Counted from the stretch's first letter, positions 1 to 7,826 are shown. The stretch: 10,000 nt of DNA from Desulfarculus sp. (GCA_020216805.1 JAIWNN010000011.1:1-10000), one strand, 5' to 3'. Notes: a model not told the origin generated them from the sequence alone. A program made the numbers and translations.

Positions 1-255
1 CGCATCGTGGAGGAGTTGCGCGCCATCCGAGGGGTCGAGGTGGCGGCGCTGGTCAAGGAGACCGCCGAGGGCGGGGTCAAGGCCAGCCTGCGCTCGCGAG
101 GGGCGGTGGACGTGGGGGCCCTGGCCCTGACCCTGGGCGGCGGGGGCCACAAGAACGCGGCCGGCGCGCGCCTGGCGATGCCCCTGGACCAGGCCGCCGC
201 CCACCTGGCCCGGCTTTTGGCCGAGGCCCTGGGCCAGACTGGAGACCGGTCATGA
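1..255 (+). CDS. nrnA: NrnA-type DHH/DHHA1 phosphoesterase, C-terminal end (partial)
   Basis: The reading frame is open from the left edge to a TGA at 253-255, giving about 84 residues, so the N-terminal DHH catalytic domain lies outside the window. The visible part carries the DHHA1 signature GGGGHKNAAG (codons from 136), the nucleic-acid-binding motif of this family. NrnA degrades oligoribonucleotides two to five bases long and in many bacteria also dephosphorylates pAp. Position supports the call: the gene sits directly before truB and overlaps it by four bases, the place nrnA occupies in many rbfA-nrnA-truB-rpsO-pnp clusters. RecJ also has a DHHA1 domain, but the small size of this C-terminal part and the context favour NrnA. 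The family is clear; the specific substrate is inferred. Confidence 0.85.
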   Translation, partial: RIVEELRAIRGVEVAALVKETAEGGVKASLRSRGAVDVGALALTLGGGGHKNAAGARLAMPLDQAAAHLARLLAEALGQTGDRS

Positions 256-1265
256 GCCGCCGCCGGCCCTCGCCGCGCTTTTTCGCCGACGGCGTGCTGT
301 TGGTGGACAAGCCGGCCGGTCCCACCAGCCACGACGTGGTGGAACGGTTGCGGCGACGCTATCGGCCCGATAAGCTTGGACATGCCGGGACGTTGGACCC
401 CTTCGCCACCGGCCTGCTGGTCCTGGCCTTCAACCAGGCCACCCGCCTGGCCGAGCTGTTGGGCGCCGGGGCCAAGCTCTACCAGGCCAGCCTGGGCCTG
501 GGCCGGGCCACCGACACTGGAGACCTGAGCGGCGAGACGGTGGCCGAGGCCCCGGTGCCGGTATTGGAGGCCGCCGTGGTGGCCGAGGCCCTGGCCGGGC
601 TGGAGGGCCCGCGCCTGCAGACCCCGCCGGCCTATTCGGCGGCCAAGCACGAGGGTCGGCCCTTGTATGCCTACGCCCGGGCCGGGGTGAAGGTGGAAAA
701 GCCGCCGCGCCCCATCACGGTGCACCAGGCCCGGCTGGTCTCCCTGGCGCCGGGGGAGATCGTCTTCAACATGCTTTGCTCCCGGGGCACCTATGTGCGC
801 GCCCTGGGCGAGGACCTGGCCCGGTCCCTGGGCAGCGAGGGCCACCTCACCGCCCTGCGCCGCCTGGGTTCCTCGCCCTTCGCGGTCCAGGAGGCCCTGG
901 GCCTGGACCAAGCCCTGGAACTGGGTCCGGAGGAGCTGGCCCGACGCCTGCTGCCCCTGCCCGAGGTCCTGGACCGCCTGGGCCTGCCGGTGGTGGAGGT
1001 GGACGCGGACACCGCCTGGAGCCTGCGCCAGGGCCGCATCCTGCCCCGGGAGACGCTTCTGGCCCACACCCGGGGCCAGCATCAGGACGGCCAGCCCTTC
1101 CAGGTGCGCGACGACCAGGACCGGCTGGTGGCGGTTTTGCGGTGGCTGGGGCCCGGTGAACGCCGGCCCCAACGCGACTACGAGAACATCAGGGTTTTCC
1201 CCGAGGCCGCGAACGAGGCCCCGGGGGAGAGTCAAGCATCTGCGTCGGCCCATGGGGCCGAGTGA
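252..1265 (+). CDS. truB: tRNA pseudouridine(55) synthase TruB
   Basis: TruB converts U55 in the T-loop of tRNAs to pseudouridine. The protein has 337 residues, slightly long for the family (about 300-315). The N-terminal motif LLVDKPAGPTSHDVV (16-30) and the catalytic motif GHAGTLDPFATG (43-54), with nucleophile Asp49, are intact. The motif around LQTPPAYSAAKHEGRPLY and the later CSRGTYVRALGEDL match the remaining TruB core. From about residue 245 there is a PUA-like RNA-binding region. The last 20 or so residues are a low-complexity Ala/Ser/Glu tail that explains the extra length. The ATG overlaps the upstream stop (ATGA), which fixes the start and suggests translational coupling with nrnA. 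Confidence 0.97.
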   Translation: MSRRRPSPRFFADGVLLVDKPAGPTSHDVVERLRRRYRPDKLGHAGTLDPFATGLLVLAFNQATRLAELLGAGAKLYQASLGLGRATDTGDLSGETVAEAPVPVLEAAVVAEALAGLEGPRLQTPPAYSAAKHEGRPLYAYARAGVKVEKPPRPITVHQARLVSLAPGEIVFNMLCSRGTYVRALGEDLARSLGSEGHLTALRRLGSSPFAVQEALGLDQALELGPEELARRLLPLPEVLDRLGLPVVEVDADTAWSLRQGRILPRETLLAHTRGQHQDGQPFQVRDDQDRLVAVLRWLGPGERRPQRDYENIRVFPEAANEAPGESQASASAHGAE

Positions 1266-1342
1266 GCCTGGAGGCCCGACCAAGGGTGGTTGGGCTAAGG
1301 ACTCTGGGCCGCAGACGAGGGGCCACGAGGCCCACTAACACA
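1266..1342 (+). promoter_or_regulatory. Structured 5' leader of rpsO, candidate S15 autoregulatory element
   Basis: The 91 bases between truB and rpsO can form two hairpins upstream of the Shine-Dalgarno sequence. The first pairs GCCCGACC (1274-1281) with GGTTGGGC (1288-1295) around the loop AAGGGT, eight pairs including one G-U. The second pairs GGGCC (1320-1324) with GGCCC (1329-1333) around ACGA; a competing longer-range pairing is TGGGCC (1305-1310) with GGCCCA (1329-1334). S15 represses its own mRNA through leader structures in several bacterial groups, and those structures differ between phyla. The hairpins are read directly; the regulatory role is inference. Confidence 0.45.
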
Positions 1343-1356
1343 AGGAGGATTGAAAA

Positions 1357-1626
1357 GTGGTTCTGACTCCGGAAGACAAAAGCGCCCTTATCATCAAGTT
1401 TCAGCGCAAAGAGGGCGACACCGGCTCGCCGGAGGTGCAGATTGCGCTTCTGAGCGAGCGCATCAAGTACCTCACCGAGCATTTCAAGGTCCACGCCAAG
1501 GACCACCACAGCCGCCGTGGCCTGCTGAAGCTGGTCGGCCAACGCCGGCGCCTGCTCAACTACCTGCGCCGCAAGGACGTGGAACGCTATCGCGCGGTGA
1601 TCAAGGAGCTGGGCATCCGCAAGTAA
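1357..1626 (+). CDS. rpsO: 30S ribosomal protein S15
   Basis: S15 is an early-binding protein of the 30S platform that contacts the three-way junction in the 16S central domain. The 89-residue length is exactly that of the family. The characteristic stretches [36 protein letters not shown] and the ending [12 protein letters not shown] are all present. The start is GTG, supported by a strong AAGGAGG at 1342-1348, eight bases upstream. It is followed after 24 bases by pnp, the common rpsO-pnp pair. Expression is probably controlled through the structured leader before it. Confidence 0.99.
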   Translation: MVLTPEDKSALIIKFQRKEGDTGSPEVQIALLSERIKYLTEHFKVHAKDHHSRRGLLKLVGQRRRLLNYLRRKDVERYRAVIKELGIRK

Positions 1627-1650
1627 GTCCGAGAGGCATTGAGAGAGAGC

Positions 1651-3885
1651 ATGTACAAAAAGGTATCGACCGTCATCAACGGTCAAGAGTTCAGCATCGA
1701 GACCGGCAAGCTGGCCAAGCAGGCCAGCGGCGCGGCCTGGGTCACCCACGGCGAGAGCGTGGTGCTGGTGACCGCGGTGGCTGATTACTCCATTCGCGAA
1801 GGCATCGACTTCATTCCGCTCACCGTGGATTACCAGGAGTTCGGCTACGCCGCCGGTCGCATTCCCGGCAACTTCTTCCGCCGCGAGATGGGCCGCCCCA
1901 GCGAGCGCGAGACCCTCACCAGCCGGCTCATCGACCGTCCGGTGCGCCCCAACATCCCCAAGGGCTGGGGATACGAGACCCAGATCATCGCCAACGTCTA
2001 CTCGGTGGACAAGGTCAACGACCCCGACGTCATGGCCCTGACCGGCGCCTCCGCCGCCCTGTGCCTGAGCGAGATCCCCTTCAACGGCCCCATCGCCGGG
2101 GTGCGGGTGGGCCGGGTCGACGGCCAGTTCGTCTTGAACCCCACCACCGAGCAGCGGGCCCAGTCCGATGTGGACCTGATCGTGGCCGGCAGCCGCGAGG
2201 CGGTGGTGATGGTCGAGGGTGGGGCCGAGTTGGTGAGTGAGGACGTGATCCTGGAAGCCATCTGGTTCGCCCACGCTGGCCTGCAGCCCTTGATCGACAT
2301 CCAACTGGAGCTGGTGGCGGCCTGCGGCAAGGACAAGCGCGCCTTCCAGCCGCCGGCCAAGGACGAGGAGCTGTTGGCCAAGGTCCGCGCGGCCTGCGCC
2401 GCCGGCATGCGCGAGGTGCTCTCCACCCGGCCCAAGCTGGAGCGCTACGCCAAGGTGCGCGCGCTCAAGGCCCAGGTCATCGCCGAGTTGGGCGAGGCGG
2501 CCGTCGGCAAGGAGGGCCAGATCAAAGACATGATCGACCACCTGGAGGCCGAGGCCATGCGGGAGATGATCTTGCACACCGGCCAGCGGGTGGATGGCCG
2601 CGACCTGGTCACGGTGCGCCCCATTGCCTGCGAGGTGGGGGTGCTGCCCCGCACCCACGGCTCGGCGCTCTTCACCCGGGGCGAGACCCAGGCCCTGGTC
2701 ACCTGCACCTTGGGCACCAGCGGCGACGAACAACGCATCGAGACCGTGATCCAAGGCGACGTCTTCCGCCGCTTCATGCTGCACTACAACTTCCCGCCCT
2801 TCTCGGTCAACGAGGTCAAGCGCCTGGGCGGACCCGGCCGTCGCGAGATCGGCCACGGCGCCCTGGCCCGGCGGGCGGTCGGCCGCGTTCTGCCCAGCAA
2901 GGAATCTTTCCCCTACTCCATCCGCGTGGTCAGCGACATCATGGAGAGCAACGGCTCCTCGTCCATGGCCACCGTCTGCGGCAGCTCCTTGTCCCTGATG
3001 GACGCGGGCGTGCCGGTCAAGGCCGCCGTGGCCGGCGTGGCCATGGGCCTGATCATGGAAGGTGACAAGGTCGCGGTGCTGACCGATATCCTGGGTGACG
3101 AGGACCACCTGGGCGACATGGACTTCAAGGTCGCCGGCACCAGCGAGGGCGTGGCCGCGGTCCAAATGGACATCAAGATCGCCGGCATCAGCAAGGAGAT
3201 CATGGCCCGGGCCCTGGACCAGGCCAAGGAAGGCCGTCTGCACATTCTGGGCGAGATGGCCAAGGCCATCAACGCCCCGCGCGGTCAGATCAGCGACTTC
3301 GCCCCCCGCATCACCACCATCAAGATCCCGGTGGAGAAGATCAAGGACCTCATCGGCCCGGGCGGCAAGACCATCCGCGGCCTGCAGATGGAGACCGGGG
3401 CCAAGATCGACGTCTCCGACGACGGCACGGTGCATGTGGCGGCAGTGGAGGGCGCCGGCGGGGCCCAGGCCATCAAGATGATCCGCGACCTGACCCAGGA
3501 GGTCGAGGAGGGGGCGGTCTACGAGGGCAAGGTGGTGCGGATCATGGACTTCGGCGCCTTCGTGGAGCTGATGCCCGGCCGCGACGGACTGGTCCACATC
3601 AGCGAGTTGGACCACCTGCGGGTGCGCAGCGTCACCGACGTGCTGAAGGAAGGTGACGTGATCAAGGTCAAGGTCCTGGGCGTCGACGACCGGGGCAAGG
3701 TGCGTCTGAGCCGCAAGGCTTTGTTGCCCCCGCCCACCCCCGAGGAGATGGCCCAACGCCAGGCCGATGAGGCCCAGCGCGGGGACGACCCCTCCCGGGG
3801 CGACTACCGCCGTGACGACCGCCGCGACGATCGCCGGGGAGGCCCCGGGCGCGGCGACCGCGACCGCCGCCCCCCCCGCCGCTAG
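1651..3885 (+). CDS. pnp: Polyribonucleotide nucleotidyltransferase (PNPase)
   Basis: PNPase is a trimeric 3'-5' phosphorolytic exoribonuclease of RNA turnover. The order is RNase PH-like domain 1, an alpha-helical linker, RNase PH-like domain 2, KH and S1. The catalytic region [12 protein letters not shown] is intact, with Asp485, Asp491 and Lys493 matching E. coli Asp486, Asp492 and Lys494. The KH domain starts near residue 554 with the loop GPGG at 569-572; S1 spans about 623-690. The 744 residues exceed the usual 700 or so because of a C-terminal tail from about 693, rich in Arg, Asp and Gly. I chose the ATG at 1651, preceded by GAGAGAG, over an in-frame TTG at 1639 with poorer spacing. 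Confidence 0.98.
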   Translation: MYKKVSTVINGQEFSIETGKLAKQASGAAWVTHGESVVLVTAVADYSIREGIDFIPLTVDYQEFGYAAGRIPGNFFRREMGRPSERETLTSRLIDRPVRPNIPKGWGYETQIIANVYSVDKVNDPDVMALTGASAALCLSEIPFNGPIAGVRVGRVDGQFVLNPTTEQRAQSDVDLIVAGSREAVVMVEGGAELVSEDVILEAIWFAHAGLQPLIDIQLELVAACGKDKRAFQPPAKDEELLAKVRAACAAGMREVLSTRPKLERYAKVRALKAQVIAELGEAAVGKEGQIKDMIDHLEAEAMREMILHTGQRVDGRDLVTVRPIACEVGVLPRTHGSALFTRGETQALVTCTLGTSGDEQRIETVIQGDVFRRFMLHYNFPPFSVNEVKRLGGPGRREIGHGALARRAVGRVLPSKESFPYSIRVVSDIMESNGSSSMATVCGSSLSLMDAGVPVKAAVAGVAMGLIMEGDKVAVLTDILGDEDHLGDMDFKVAGTSEGVAAVQMDIKIAGISKEIMARALDQAKEGRLHILGEMAKAINAPRGQISDFAPRITTIKIPVEKIKDLIGPGGKTIRGLQMETGAKIDVSDDGTVHVAAVEGAGGAQAIKMIRDLTQEVEEGAVYEGKVVRIMDFGAFVELMPGRDGLVHISELDHLRVRSVTDVLKEGDVIKVKVLGVDDRGKVRLSRKALLPPPTPEEMAQRQADEAQRGDDPSRGDYRRDDRRDDRRGGPGRGDRDRRPPRR

Positions 3886-3893
3886 AGGTGGCC

Positions 3894-5147
3894 GTGATCG
3901 AGAAAACCGTCCTGGACAACGGGGTGCGCGTCCTCACCGAGCACAACCCCCAGGCGTTCTCGGTCACGGTCGGCCTCTGGATGGAGGTCGGCAGCCGTGA
4001 CGAGGACCCCGCCCAAGGCGGGGTGAGCCATTTCATCGAGCACATGGCCTTCAAGGGCACCGCTCGGCGTTCGCCCCTGGACATCGCCCGGGAGATCGAC
4101 CGCCTAGGCGGCCTGGCCAACGCCTTCACCAGCAAGGAGCACACCTGCTACCACGCCCGGGCCCTGGCCAGCCGCCTGCCCGAGCTCTGCGACCTGCTGA
4201 GCGACCTCTTGCTCAATCCCACCCTTGACCCAGCCGAGCTGGAACGGGAGCGGGACGTGATCCTGCAGGAGATCTGCGCGGTGGAGGACACCCCCGAGGA
4301 CCTGGTCCACGTGCTCTTTGGCGAGGGCTTCTGGCCCGACCACCCCTTGGGTCGCTCGGTGCTGGGCAGGGTGGAGAGCGTCTCCGCCCTGGACCGCGCC
4401 GCCATCCAAGCCTATCTGGCCGAGCACTACCGGCCCCGGCGGGCGGTGGTCTCGGCGGTGGGCAACCTGGAGCACCAGCAAGTCTTGGATCTGTTAGGTC
4501 CCACCCTGGCCGCCCTGCCCAGCGGCGGCGATGATCCGCCTCGCACCCCGCCCCGGCCCAGCCCCGGCCTCTGGCTCAGCCGGCGCGACAGCGAGCAGGC
4601 CCACCTGGCGCTGGGTCTGGCCGCACCCGCGGCCAATTCCCCGGAGCGTTTCGCGGCGGCGTTGCTGAACCTGATCCTGGGCGGCAACATGAGCTCGCGC
4701 CTGTTTCAGGAGGTGCGCGAGAAGCGCGGCCTGGCCTACTCGGTCTACTCCTACCTCAGCTCCTACAGCGATTGCGGTCTGTTGGGCATCTATTTGGGCG
4801 TGGCCCCGGAGCGGGCGGCCGAGGCCCTGGCCGTGGTCCGCGCCGAGATCTTGCGTCTGGCCGACGAGCCTCCCCAGGAGCACGAGCTGCTGGACGCCAA
4901 GGAGAATCTGACCGGAGCCATCCTGCTGGCGGCCGAGAACCCCGAAAGCCGGATGAGCCGCATCGCCCGCAACGAGTACCAGTTCGGCCGCCAGATCGAG
5001 CCGGCCGAGGCCGCGGCGATGGTGGAGGCGGTGACCATGGACCAGATCGCCGACCTGGCCGCAACCATGTTGCGCCCCGAGAATCTGGGGGCCATGGCCC
5101 TGGGGCCGTTGGACCAGGCCGACCTGGCCCGGGGGCTGGGACGATGA
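3894..5147 (+). CDS. M16 family zinc metallopeptidase (processing-peptidase-like)
   Basis: The protein has 417 residues, the size of single-unit M16B peptidases, which usually dimerise to enclose a chamber for small peptides. The inverted zinc motif HFIEH lies at 46-50 (ligands His46 and His50, catalytic Glu49). Glu126 in VILQEI, 76 residues after the motif, is the third ligand, so the active site is complete. The C-terminal half keeps the conserved [21 protein letters not shown] (from 263). I chose GTG at 3894 because AGAGG lies five bases upstream; an in-frame GTG at 3888 has no ribosome-binding site. It begins 8 bases after pnp and overlaps dut by four bases. M16 genes after pnp are common in bacteria; the physiological substrate is unknown. 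Confidence 0.93.
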   Translation: MIEKTVLDNGVRVLTEHNPQAFSVTVGLWMEVGSRDEDPAQGGVSHFIEHMAFKGTARRSPLDIAREIDRLGGLANAFTSKEHTCYHARALASRLPELCDLLSDLLLNPTLDPAELERERDVILQEICAVEDTPEDLVHVLFGEGFWPDHPLGRSVLGRVESVSALDRAAIQAYLAEHYRPRRAVVSAVGNLEHQQVLDLLGPTLAALPSGGDDPPRTPPRPSPGLWLSRRDSEQAHLALGLAAPAANSPERFAAALLNLILGGNMSSRLFQEVREKRGLAYSVYSYLSSYSDCGLLGIYLGVAPERAAEALAVVRAEILRLADEPPQEHELLDAKENLTGAILLAAENPESRMSRIARNEYQFGRQIEPAEAAAMVEAVTMDQIADLAATMLRPENLGAMALGPLDQADLARGLGR

Positions 5148-5590
5148 GCGCGGTCCAGGTCTTGGTGCGGCGCCTGCCCCACGGCCAGGGTCTGCCCCTG
5201 CCAGCCTACCAGACCGCCCAAGCGGCCGGCCTGGACCTTCCCGCGGCCCTGGACGCCCCGCTCCAGATCGATCCCGGGGCCATCGCCCTGGTGCCCACCG
5301 GGCTTTGCCTGGCCATCTCTCCGGGGCACGAGGGGCAGGTGCGCCCCCGCTCCGGCCTGGCGGTCAAGCACGGTCTGACCGTGGTCAACGCCCCCGGCAC
5401 CATCGACGCCGACTACCGGGGCGAGGTCAAGGTGGCCCTGATCAACCTGGGCCCGGACCCGGTGACCATCCAGCGGGGCGACCGGGTGGCCCAGTTGATC
5501 ATCGCCCCGGTGACCCGGGCCGAGCTGATACCCGTGGATGAGCTGCCCGCCAGCCAGCGCGGCGCGGGCGGCTTCGGTCACACCGGCTAG
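5144..5590 (+). CDS. dut: Deoxyuridine 5'-triphosphate nucleotidohydrolase (dUTPase)
   Basis: dUTPase hydrolyses dUTP to dUMP and pyrophosphate, keeping uracil out of DNA and supplying dUMP for dTMP synthesis. All five motifs of the trimeric family are present: AGLDLPAA (28-35), [11 protein letters not shown] (68-78), the uracil-binding hairpin [15 protein letters not shown] with catalytic Asp90 (82-96), [10 protein letters not shown] (111-120) and the Gly-rich [10 protein letters not shown] at the C-terminus (139-148). The usual Ser of the last motif (GFGSTG) is His146 here, a mild change. The 148 residues are the normal length. The start ATG at 5144 overlaps the M16 stop; longer in-frame readings upstream are shadows of the M16 gene. 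Confidence 0.97.
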   Translation: MSAVQVLVRRLPHGQGLPLPAYQTAQAAGLDLPAALDAPLQIDPGAIALVPTGLCLAISPGHEGQVRPRSGLAVKHGLTVVNAPGTIDADYRGEVKVALINLGPDPVTIQRGDRVAQLIIAPVTRAELIPVDELPASQRGAGGFGHTG

Positions 5591-5598
5591 CCCCCGCC

Positions 5599-6369
5599 AT
5601 GGGCTTAAGCTTCTGCCTGCTGGCCAGCGGCTCCCGGGGCAACGCCATCTTGGTGCAGGCGGGCTCCGAGGCGGTGCTGGTGGATTGCGGGCTCTCCGGC
5701 CGCGAGCTTTTCGGCCGCCTGGAGCGCGCCGGCCTGGACCACCGCTGTGTCAAGGCCATCATCGTCACCCACGAGCACCGCGACCATGTGGCCGGGGTGG
5801 GAGTGGTGGCCCGCAAGCTGCGCCTGCCGGTCTTGGCCACCCCGGCCACCTTCGCCGCTTGCCCGAGCCTGGGCCCGGTGCGCCACCTGCCTTTCCGCGC
5901 CGGCGAAGCCTTCCATCTGGGCGGCCTGACCATCCAGCCCTTCGCCATCCCCCACGACGCCGCCGACCCGGTGGGTCTGGTGATCAGCAAAGGGGCCGCC
6001 CGCTTGGGATTGGCCACCGATCTGGGCCAGGTCCTGAAGCTGGTGGAGACCCGTTTGGCCGGCTGTCAGGCCCTGATCCTGGAACACAACCACGACCCCC
6101 AGATGCTGGCCGACGGCCCCTACCCGCCCTGGCTCAAACAGCGGGTGCGCTCCCGCCACGGCCACCTCTCCAACCAGCAGGGCTCGGAGCTTCTGGCGGC
6201 TGTCCACAGCCGGGAGCTGCGCCAGGTGGTGCTGGCCCATCTGTCGGAAAAGAACAACACCCCAGAGTTGGCCGCGGCTTCGGCCCGGGCGACCCTGGAC
6301 CGGCTGGAGTCCCGGGCCGGGCTGAGCGTGGCCAACCAGGACCAACCCAGCCCGGTGCTGGAGATTTAG
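5599..6369 (+). CDS. Metallo-beta-lactamase-fold hydrolase, YycJ/WalJ type
   Basis: This 256-residue protein starts with a typical MBL strand pattern, LASGSRGNAILV then VLVDCGLS. It holds the metal motif THEHRDHVAG, giving His58, His60, Asp62 and His63. Later conserved points are IPHDAADPVG, ATDLG (metal-ligand Asp), LEHNHDPQML and LAHLSEKNNTPELA. The SGSRGNA opening, the EHNHD segment and the HLS(E/R)xNN ending match the YycJ/WalJ/PhnP-like branch of small-molecule or nucleic-acid phosphodiesterases. WalJ in Firmicutes is linked to the WalRK system and DNA repair; the substrate here is unknown. It begins 8 bases after dut with no clear Shine-Dalgarno, so translation probably depends on coupling. 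Confidence 0.9.
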   Translation: MGLSFCLLASGSRGNAILVQAGSEAVLVDCGLSGRELFGRLERAGLDHRCVKAIIVTHEHRDHVAGVGVVARKLRLPVLATPATFAACPSLGPVRHLPFRAGEAFHLGGLTIQPFAIPHDAADPVGLVISKGAARLGLATDLGQVLKLVETRLAGCQALILEHNHDPQMLADGPYPPWLKQRVRSRHGHLSNQQGSELLAAVHSRELRQVVLAHLSEKNNTPELAAASARATLDRLESRAGLSVANQDQPSPVLEI

Positions 6370-6383
6370 CGCGGAGTGATTAT

Positions 6384-6422
6384 CTTTGGGTCTAGTGGCC
6401 CCGGATTGGGCCCAAAGGAAGG
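6384..6422 (+). promoter_or_regulatory. Hairpin overlapping the fmdB ribosome-binding site
   Basis: CTTTGGG (6384-6390) pairs perfectly with CCCAAAG (6411-6417) across a 20-base loop. The right arm runs into the Shine-Dalgarno AAGGAAGG (6415-6422) of fmdB. A competing shorter stem, GGCCC (6397-6401) with GGGCC (6408-6412), would leave the site free. The pairing is visible; control of translation by it is inference, and the loop is rather long for a very stable structure. Confidence 0.35.
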
Positions 6423-6428
6423 TTAGCC

Positions 6429-6752
6429 ATGCCGACTTACGACTATCAGTGCAACAACTGCGAGCACATCTTCGAGGTGCTGCAAAAGCTGGACGACCCC
6501 GATCCCGAGTGTCCGCTCTGCACCTGTCCCCAGGTCACCCGTCTGCTCTGCGCCCCGGCCATCTGCACGCGTGGCGACGGCACCGCCAGCCGGGTGGAGT
6601 CGGAGATCAAAAAGCGCCTGGGGCAGGGTCGGGCCGGCGACGCCCTGCGCCTGGCCGACAAAGCGGTCAACCTGGTCGGCAAGCGCAAGGGCATGGACAA
6701 AATCAAGGCTGCCCGCGACAAGCTGCGGGGCCATCTCTCCCCCGGGGCCTAG
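6429..6752 (+). CDS. FmdB family zinc-ribbon protein
   Basis: The N-terminus MPTYDYQCNNCEHIFE is the classic FmdB/CxxC_CxxC_SSSS opening. Cys8 and Cys11 form the first knuckle, Cys28 and Cys31 (PECPLC) the second, so a single zinc ribbon is complete. Extra cysteines at 33, 41 and 46 are also present. The rest of the 107 residues is a basic, probably helical region (about 58-107) with many Lys and Arg. The family is named for a putative regulator of formamidase; its real function is poorly known, and nucleic-acid or protein binding are both possible. AAGGAAGG gives good ribosome-binding support for the ATG. It is the last gene of the + strand cluster, 59 bases after the MBL gene. Confidence 0.9.
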   Translation: MPTYDYQCNNCEHIFEVLQKLDDPDPECPLCTCPQVTRLLCAPAICTRGDGTASRVESEIKKRLGQGRAGDALRLADKAVNLVGKRKGMDKIKAARDKLRGHLSPGA

Positions 6753-6761
6753 AACCAAACC

Positions 6762-6790
6762 GGCGGCGCGCCCGCCCGGGACGCGCCGCC
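6762..6790 (+). terminator. GC-rich hairpin after fmdB in a convergent gap
   Basis: GGCGGCGCG (6762-6770) pairs perfectly with CGCGCCGCC (6782-6790) around an 11-base loop, nine G-C pairs starting nine bases after the fmdB stop. No T-run follows on the + strand; on the - strand the hairpin is followed by GGTTTGGTTCT, mildly T-rich. It may stop transcription from both sides of this convergent junction or protect a 3' end. A weaker hairpin, TCCCG (6800-6804) with CGGGA (6809-6813), follows. A 9-base direct repeat CCGGCCGCC lies at 6842 and 6858. Nothing gene-like is seen in 6791-6908. Confidence 0.5.
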
Positions 6791-6908
6791 CTTCCGCCAT
6801 CCCGTCACCGGGACAGCCAACTCTATTCCCGCTGGCGCACTCCGGCCGCCAATCGCCCCGGCCGCCCCGCCCTCCGGAACGACCCGGGAACGGGACGCGC
6901 TGGGTTGG

Positions 6909-7271
6909 CTACTTGGTGATATTCTTGGCGGCTCTTCCCTTGGCGGCGGGCTTCTTGGCGGCCTTCTTGGGCTTCAGCTCCGCCGCCATCTCGTCCACCT
7001 CCTTGGCGCCGTGGGCCAGGAATTCGGCCTCATCGGGCAGGAGGATGTTGATCAGGCGCAGGAACTCACCGGCGTGCTCGCGCTCCTCGTCGGCGATGTC
7101 CTGCAGAACCTTCTTGGCCAGCGCGTTGTCGGTGGCGTCGGCCAGGGCCTCGTAGAGGTTGATGGCCTCCTGCTCGGCCGACAGCGACATCCGCAGGGCG
7201 CGGCACAACTCGCGCGCGGTCAGTTTGCGGCCGGGGGCCATCCCGGTGAAAGGATCCATGAACTCGGGCAT
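6909..7271 (-). CDS. Ferritin-like (rubrerythrin/EncFtn-type) half-ferritin with Lys/Ala-rich tail
   Basis: This 120-residue protein has two predicted helices (about 17-46 and 49-77), half of a four-helix ferritin bundle, so it should dimerise to form its iron site. Candidate iron ligands are Glu33 (in LSAEQEAINLYE), Glu63 and His66 (in DEEREHAGEF). This pattern resembles the encapsulated ferritins, and the ferritin-like domain fused to encapsulin in Pyrococcus and relatives, as I recall them. Residues 100-120 form a basic tail (KPKKAAKKPAAKGRAAKNITK in two halves: KPKKAAKKPAAKG then RAAKNITK), which that family lacks. The start ATG has AGGAGG four bases upstream. No encapsulin gene is in view: downstream lies convergent fmdB, upstream a terminator. 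Likely an iron-oxidising or storage protein; ferroxidase activity is inferred. Confidence 0.85.
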   Translation of the reverse strand: MPEFMDPFTGMAPGRKLTARELCRALRMSLSAEQEAINLYEALADATDNALAKKVLQDIADEEREHAGEFLRLINILLPDEAEFLAHGAKEVDEMAAELKPKKAAKKPAAKGRAAKNITK

Positions 7272-7335
7272 GCTTCCTCCTCTGATGGTGGGGCCCGCCG
7301 CAGCGGGATTTGGTCAGGCGACACCCTGAATACAT

Positions 7336-7365
7336 AGGATAATCCGGCATCGCATCGATCGGCAA
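7336..7365 (-). promoter_or_regulatory. Possible promoter of the ferritin-like gene
   Basis: Reading leftward, TTGCCG (7360-7365) and TATCCT (7336-7341) are separated by 18 bases and lie about 65 bases before the ferritin-like ATG. The -35 box touches the T-tract of the preceding terminator, so the gene seems to have its own start just after the previous unit ends. The leader also holds a small hairpin, CCCGC (7294-7298) with GCGGG (7303-7307). The boxes are only moderate matches. I see no obvious Fur-type operator. Confidence 0.35.
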
Positions 7366-7388
7366 ATAAAAAGCGACCGATCGCTTCC
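7363..7388 (-). terminator. Rho-independent terminator of the marR unit
   Basis: On the - strand AAGCGA (7381-7386) pairs with TCGCTT (7371-7376) around a TCGG tetraloop, followed at once by a T-rich run (TCGCTTTTTATTTG). This is a textbook intrinsic terminator, about 90 bases after the small secreted-protein gene, and it closes the marR transcription unit. The stretch 7389-7475 between that gene and the hairpin shows nothing else. Confidence 0.8.
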
Positions 7389-7475
7389 GGCCGGAGGTCT
7401 CCGTCTGCGCGCGGCGGCCGGCTTGCCGCCTTGGCCGCCGGTGGCCTGGTAAATCGAGGTCAGGGCGGGCCCAGC

Positions 7476-7769
7476 CTAGGGGCCCTGGTCCAGGTTGGGG
7501 TCGTGCTGGGGATCGTCGCGGCCAGGGTCCAGGCGGCTGGGGCCGGAAAAGGCGCGCCGCAACCAGCCCCAGTTGTCGTGGCCGGGAGGAGGAGCCGGCA
7601 AGGTTTGCAGTTCGTCCTGGTCGGGCACGAAATAGGCCTGGGGCGGGCGCCGGGACGGGCCGGGTTCGTCGCCGGAGTCGTCATGCGCGGGGCCGGCCCC
7701 GGCCGAGACCGGGCCCAACAGGCACAGGCCCGCCACCATCACCGCGATAAGGGTCTTGGTCGCCGGCAT
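7476..7769 (-). CDS. Small predicted secreted protein of unknown function
   Basis: About 97 residues, not recognised. The N-terminus has a signal-peptide layout: MPATK, a hydrophobic core TLIAVMVAGLCLLG, then PVSAGA with a likely cleavage after VSA or SAGA. The Cys in the core lacks a proper lipobox (Leu at -1), so a lipoprotein is unlikely. The mature part is short, rich in Pro, Asp and Gly, with one aromatic patch (NWGWLRRAF) and a C-terminus repeating Asp-Pro. It looks largely disordered. Two ATGs fit, at 7775 and 7769; GGAG lies nine bases before the second, which I chose. It starts 57 bases after marR and precedes the terminator, so it is probably co-transcribed with marR. Real coding is supported by the signal peptide and context, not by homology. 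Confidence 0.5.
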   Translation of the reverse strand: MPATKTLIAVMVAGLCLLGPVSAGAGPAHDDSGDEPGPSRRPPQAYFVPDQDELQTLPAPPPGHDNWGWLRRAFSGPSRLDPGRDDPQHDPNLDQGP

Positions 7770-7826
7770 CGGCATCGACTCCAAGCGGAATTCGGGCGCG
7801 GGGCGCCAGCCCGGGCTTGGCCGGGG

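Noticed and set aside
1189..3756. An 855-residue open frame on the - strand across rpsO and pnp
   Set aside because: It is antisense to two certain housekeeping genes; its His/Leu/Asp/Gly-rich translation has no domain and reflects the high GC at third codon positions, which removes stop codons on the other strand.
4772..5143. Extension of the dut frame upstream into the M16 gene
   Set aside because: The upstream part is a shadow of the M16 protease frame; the dUTPase motifs begin after the ATG at 5144, which gives the normal length.
6909..7271. Classifying the ferritin-like gene as a full rubrerythrin
   Set aside because: There is no C-terminal rubredoxin domain with CxxC pairs, and only one ExxH motif with two helices is present, half of a rubrerythrin bundle.
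7767..7785. Lipoprotein assignment for the small secreted protein
   Set aside because: The Cys in the hydrophobic core is preceded by Leu rather than Gly, Ala or Ser, and the SAGA site after it fits ordinary signal peptidase better.
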